Below, in pieces: positions 60,868-64,000 of a DNA stretch of 64,000 nucleotides. Source of the stretch: Thalassotalea atypica (GTDB lineage: Bacteria; Pseudomonadota; Gammaproteobacteria; Enterobacterales; Alteromonadaceae); contig NZ_AP027364.1 of assembly GCF_030295975.1 (NCBI RefSeq), forward strand, positions 4,030,001-4,094,000, written 5' to 3'. The position numbers and the translations under genes were made by a program. How positions within the stretch are numbered: the first letter of the stretch is position 1; each line of letters begins with the position of its first letter. Below the pieces are notes generated by a model. The model did not search any database. It saw only the letters and a list, made by a program, of their open reading frames with translations, and had not been told where the DNA came from.

Positions 60868-61296
60868 TTATTTCTTAGCAACCGGTAAGCCTGCGCCTAC
60901 CCATGCATTCATCCCGCCTTTAAGCAAATTTGTATTTGCAAATCCGGCCTTTAACAACTGGTTAGCCACTTTCGACGCGGTCATTCCTGCTGCACATACC
61001 ACAATGATGGGTTTATCTTTATATTTTTCAAGGCTAGTAAAGTCATTTTTATTGGCTTTTTCCATTGAAAAATTAACCGCTTCTAAAATATGGCTACTTT
61101 TAAACTCTTTTGCCGCACGAATATCAACAACCACACCTTCTTCTCGGTTAACCAAGAATGTTAATTCTTGAGGACTAAGCTGCTTAATCGGTGACATTTT
61201 GATTAGGATTGTGACAACAATCAGCGCAACGAAAATTCCGACCCACGCTAAGCTAAGTAACGGATGGTTACTAGCCAATACCATCAATTGTTCCAT
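60868..61296 (-). CDS. Membrane-anchored rhodanese-like protein (YibN-like)
   Basis: The 142-residue protein has an N-terminal membrane helix (about 13-33) and a rhodanese domain (about 40-140) with active-site loop CAAGMTAS, catalytic Cys101. The anchored single-domain layout and the position directly before grxC-secB match E. coli YibN. Rhodaneses transfer sulfane sulfur, but the physiological role of this member is not established. It is divergent from gpmI. Confidence 0.92.
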   Translation of the reverse strand: MEQLMVLASNHPLLSLAWVGIFVALIVVTILIKMSPIKQLSPQELTFLVNREEGVVVDIRAAKEFKSSHILEAVNFSMEKANKNDFTSLEKYKDKPIIVVCAAGMTASKVANQLLKAGFANTNLLKGGMNAWVGAGLPVAKK

Positions 61297-61464
61297 AAAA
61301 ATTTACCATTCTTTTAATTGTTGAATAAAACGCGCCCAGTATACAGATTAATGCGCTAAACCCAAACTGAATAATCTAAGAAATAACCATGGAGTTAGTG
61401 AATAAGTTGACCAAATCTGTAAAATATTGTCAGCTTTCAGATCAACTACAAACAGGATACACAG

Positions 61465-63006
61465 ATGCCAAACAAGAAGTCGATGGTTCTTATCATATTA
61501 GATGGGTGGGGATACAGTGAAAATAAAGACTCGAATGCTATTTTTCATGCCAATACACCAACCCTCGACAAACTCAAGGCTGAATATCCAAATATGCTGA
61601 TTAATACTTCAGGTATGGCGGTTGGTTTGCCGGACGGACAGATGGGAAATTCCGAAGTAGGCCACGTTAATTTAGGCGCAGGCCGGGTGGTCTATCAAGA
61701 CTTCACCCGTATCACTAAAGCGATTGAAGACGGTGAGTTCAATCAAAATGCGACATTAACAGGCGCTATTGACGGTGCCGTTGCACATGATAAAGCCGTG
61801 CATATATTCGGGCTTCTGTCTCCGGGCGGCGTACACAGCCACGAAGATCACATTTTTGCCATGATGGATCTTGCCAAAACTCGGGGCGCGACAAAAATAT
61901 ACCTTCATGCCTTTCTAGACGGTCGTGATACACCACCACGAAGTGCACATGCCTCTCTTCAAAAAGCGCAAAACAAGTTTGCTGAAATTGGCTGTGGTCA
62001 AGTGGCTTCTATTATCGGCCGATATTTTGCAATGGATCGAGATCAGCGCTGGGATCGCGTTGAAACAGCTTACAATTTGATGGTTAGTGGTACAGCAGCA
62101 TTTGAATTTAACGACGCTACTTCCGCCTTAGACGCCGCATATGAGCGAGACGAGAATGACGAGTTTGTACAAGCCAGTGCCATTGTTAATGCGCAAGGAG
62201 AAACCATCAAAGTGAACGATGGTGATGCCATGATTTTCATGAACTTTCGCGCTGACCGTGCCCGTCAGTTTTCCCGTTGTTTTACCGAACAGAACTTTGA
62301 CGGCTTTAACCGTCAATCTATTCCCGCTATTTCCAATTTTGTTATGCTTACCGAATATGCAGCAGATATTGAAGCGCCAAGTGCCTTTCCTCCTGCTACG
62401 CTGAATAACGTATTAGGTGAATGGCTAGAAAAGCATCAGAAAACACAATTGCGTATATCTGAAACAGAAAAATACGCCCACGTTACCTTCTTCTTCAGTG
62501 GCGGTCGAGAAAACGAATTTCGCGGTGAAGATCGCGTACTTATACCCTCCCCCAAAGTAGCTACTTATGATCTGCAACCAGAGATGAATTCCACATTACT
62601 CACAGATAGACTCGTCAGTGCGATTGAAAGTGGCGAACATGATTTTATCGTGTGCAATTACCCTAATGGCGATATGGTTGGGCATACCGGTAGCTTTGAT
62701 GCTGCCGTAAAAGCTTGTGAAGCCGTTGACCACTCTGTTTCACGCGTTATCGCAGCACTCGATGCAACGGGTGGAGAATGCTTAATAACCGCCGATCATG
62801 GTAATGCAGAACAAATGGTAGACCCTAATTCAGGGCAAGCTCATACTGCACATACCTGTGAGCCAGTACCGTTAATTTATTTTGGTCGTAGCGCAACACC
62901 TACTAAGTCTGGTACCTTAAGTGATATTGCACCAACGTTGTTGCACTTAATGGGGTTGGAACAACCCAAAGAAATGACCGGCTCTGTATTAATGGAGCTT
63001 AAATAA
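61465..63006 (+). CDS. gpmI: 2,3-bisphosphoglycerate-independent phosphoglycerate mutase
   Basis: This 513-residue Mn-dependent enzyme interconverts 3- and 2-phosphoglycerate. Metal ligands lie in [11 protein letters not shown] (about 9-19), the phospho-serine is Ser63 in QMGNSEVGH, and the C-terminal [11 protein letters not shown] (about 442-452) supplies further ligands. Length is canonical (about 510). ACAGG lies upstream of the ATG. It is followed after 18 bp by envC, a conserved gammaproteobacterial pair. Confidence 0.98.
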   Translation: MPNKKSMVLIILDGWGYSENKDSNAIFHANTPTLDKLKAEYPNMLINTSGMAVGLPDGQMGNSEVGHVNLGAGRVVYQDFTRITKAIEDGEFNQNATLTGAIDGAVAHDKAVHIFGLLSPGGVHSHEDHIFAMMDLAKTRGATKIYLHAFLDGRDTPPRSAHASLQKAQNKFAEIGCGQVASIIGRYFAMDRDQRWDRVETAYNLMVSGTAAFEFNDATSALDAAYERDENDEFVQASAIVNAQGETIKVNDGDAMIFMNFRADRARQFSRCFTEQNFDGFNRQSIPAISNFVMLTEYAADIEAPSAFPPATLNNVLGEWLEKHQKTQLRISETEKYAHVTFFFSGGRENEFRGEDRVLIPSPKVATYDLQPEMNSTLLTDRLVSAIESGEHDFIVCNYPNGDMVGHTGSFDAAVKACEAVDHSVSRVIAALDATGGECLITADHGNAEQMVDPNSGQAHTAHTCEPVPLIYFGRSATPTKSGTLSDIAPTLLHLMGLEQPKEMTGSVLMELK

Positions 63007-63024
63007 TTAAAAATAAAAAAAATA

Positions 63025-64000
63025 ATGATATTTTATAGACAAATCATCACGTTAAGCACATTAACCCTTTGTGGTTTATTGTGCTTTTCTTTACCTGTAC
63101 TGGCTCAAGAGCAAACAAAGCAGCTCGATACGGTCAAGAAACAAATTGCTCAACAAAAATCTGAAATTGTCAAAGTAAACAAGAAAAGAGAAGCATTGAA
63201 CAAGCAGTTAAAGCGTGATGATTATGCAATTGCTAAGGTTGCAAAAGCAATTAACAGTACCAATAAGGTGCGCAAGCAAACTCAAGTAAAGCTAGCTAAA
63301 TTAGTTAAACAGCAAAGAATCCTTAATCTTGCTAAAGCTAAACAAGAAAAAGTATTAGCAATCCAGTTGCGCTCTTCTTATATTTCGGGCCAGCACGATT
63401 ATATGAAGATGCTGTTAAATCAAGAAGAAACTTCTGACGTACAAAAAAACATAACCTACTACCAATACTTAAATAATGCTCGCTTAGTCGAAATAGACAA
63501 ATTCCAAGAAACGTTAACCAAACTCGACGATATTGCTGTTGCCCATGAGCAACAAGTGCAGAAACTCACTTCACTACAAACCAAACAGCAAGAACAAAAA
63601 GCTGCGCTTGAGCAAAACAAGAAACGTCGAACAAAGACACTACAATCCCTTCAGAAAGAATTGCTCAGCACTCAACAACAACTCGCTAAACTCAAAGAAG
63701 AGGAAGCGAGCCTTAAACAAGCCTTGAGCCAACTTGCCTCGCTGAGCCAGAAAACCATTAATCTGGATGGTCTGTCTAAGCTAAGAGGCAAGTTGAAATG
63801 GCCGATAAAAGGCAGACTACGACACAGCTTTGGTTCAAGAAAACAAGGATACTTAAAATGGAAAGGTGTGTTGATTTCAGCACCGGTTGGGCGAGCCGTT
63901 AATACTATTCATGATGGTAAAGTATTATTTGCCGACTGGCTAAAAGGCTATGGCTTAGTTACCGTTGTTGATCATGGCAAAGGATACATGAGTCTTTATG
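63025..64000 (+). CDS. envC: Murein hydrolase activator EnvC (3' partial)
   Basis: The frame opens at ATG 63025 and stays open to the window edge, giving 325 residues. A signal peptide (about 1-27, ending PVLAQ) is followed by two long coiled-coil stretches (about 28-110 and 160-245) and the beginning of a LytM/M23 domain (from about 252, WPIKGRLRHSFGSR). At the usual zinc-ligand site the sequence is WKGVLISAP instead of HxGxDxxAP. This is the known inactive form, which activates AmiA/AmiB rather than cutting peptidoglycan. The AMIN-LysM amidase at 38607-39929 is a likely partner. Confidence 0.95.
   Translation, partial: MIFYRQIITLSTLTLCGLLCFSLPVLAQEQTKQLDTVKKQIAQQKSEIVKVNKKREALNKQLKRDDYAIAKVAKAINSTNKVRKQTQVKLAKLVKQQRILNLAKAKQEKVLAIQLRSSYISGQHDYMKMLLNQEETSDVQKNITYYQYLNNARLVEIDKFQETLTKLDDIAVAHEQQVQKLTSLQTKQQEQKAALEQNKKRRTKTLQSLQKELLSTQQQLAKLKEEEASLKQALSQLASLSQKTINLDGLSKLRGKLKWPIKGRLRHSFGSRKQGYLKWKGVLISAPVGRAVNTIHDGKVLFADWLKGYGLVTVVDHGKGYMSLY

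Noticed and set aside
63533-63727. 64-residue basic frame inside envC
   Set aside because: Its Lys/Asn/Arg-rich composition comes from the out-of-frame reading of the envC coiled coil; the envC frame is open throughout.

Overview
This window is ordinary chromosomal DNA from a marine gammaproteobacterium, most likely Alteromonadales close to Colwellia or Thalassotalea. That placement is inference. It rests on moderately AT-rich coding sequence, the gene orders mrcA / pilMNOPQ-aroKB-damX-dam and nnr-tsaE-ami-mutL-miaA-hfq-hflXKC-purA, an ArgH(A) fusion protein, and several short proteins typical of the group (DUF2970, DUF2065, DUF1289). I see no rRNA, tRNA, insertion sequence, prophage, CRISPR array or integron.

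Layout. 1-9.4 kb: the end of an unknown gene, a DUF2970 protein, then on the minus strand pilMNOPQ (type IV pilus alignment complex and secretin), aroK-aroB, damX and dam. 9.4-13.2 kb: mrcA (PBP1A) and an orphan P-loop kinase. 13.2-22 kb: arginine biosynthesis, with argC-B-F-G-H(A)-argA on the minus strand and argE divergent, separated by a region with an ARG-box-like operator. 22-28.8 kb: a conserved protein of unknown function, then metB-metL-metF facing metJ across two tandem met-box arrays. 28.8-31.7 kb: malic enzyme and purA. 31.8-43.2 kb: DUF2065, hflC, hflK, hflX, hfq, miaA, mutL, an AMIN/LysM amidase, tsaE and nnr, with queG divergent. 43.2-47.5 kb: DUF1289, a 1136-residue sensor-like protein whose phosphorelay domains all look catalytically dead, and a DUF4442 hotdog protein. 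47.7-51 kb: orn / rsgA-psd-GDPD. 51.2-58.4 kb: BlaI-like repressor, M56 peptidase with a TonB-like end, a Spy/CpxP-like protein divergent from cpxR-cpxA, an exported alpha/beta hydrolase, and a cation efflux protein. 58.5-64 kb: trmL, gpsA-secB-grxC-rhodanese, gpmI and the start of envC, which runs off the end.

The genes mostly serve core metabolism (Arg, Met, shikimate, purine), RNA and DNA maintenance (Hfq, MiaA, TrmL, QueG, TsaE, Orn, RsgA, MutL, Dam) and the envelope (pilus, PBP1A, amidase, EnvC, Psd, SecB, Cpx, M56). Three regulatory circuits can be read directly: MetJ at the met boxes, probably ArgR at argC/argE, and CpxR at the cpxP/cpxR divergent promoter, where there is a perfect GTAAA-N5-GTAAA site with an extra GCAAA pair in phase.

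I found no self-evidently new system such as a defence or secretion island. The strongest candidates for undescribed biology are the pseudo-phosphorelay protein at 43413-46823, the conserved unknown at 22031-23500, and the BlaI/M56-TonB/Cpx/phospholipid neighbourhood at 49.4-57.5 kb.
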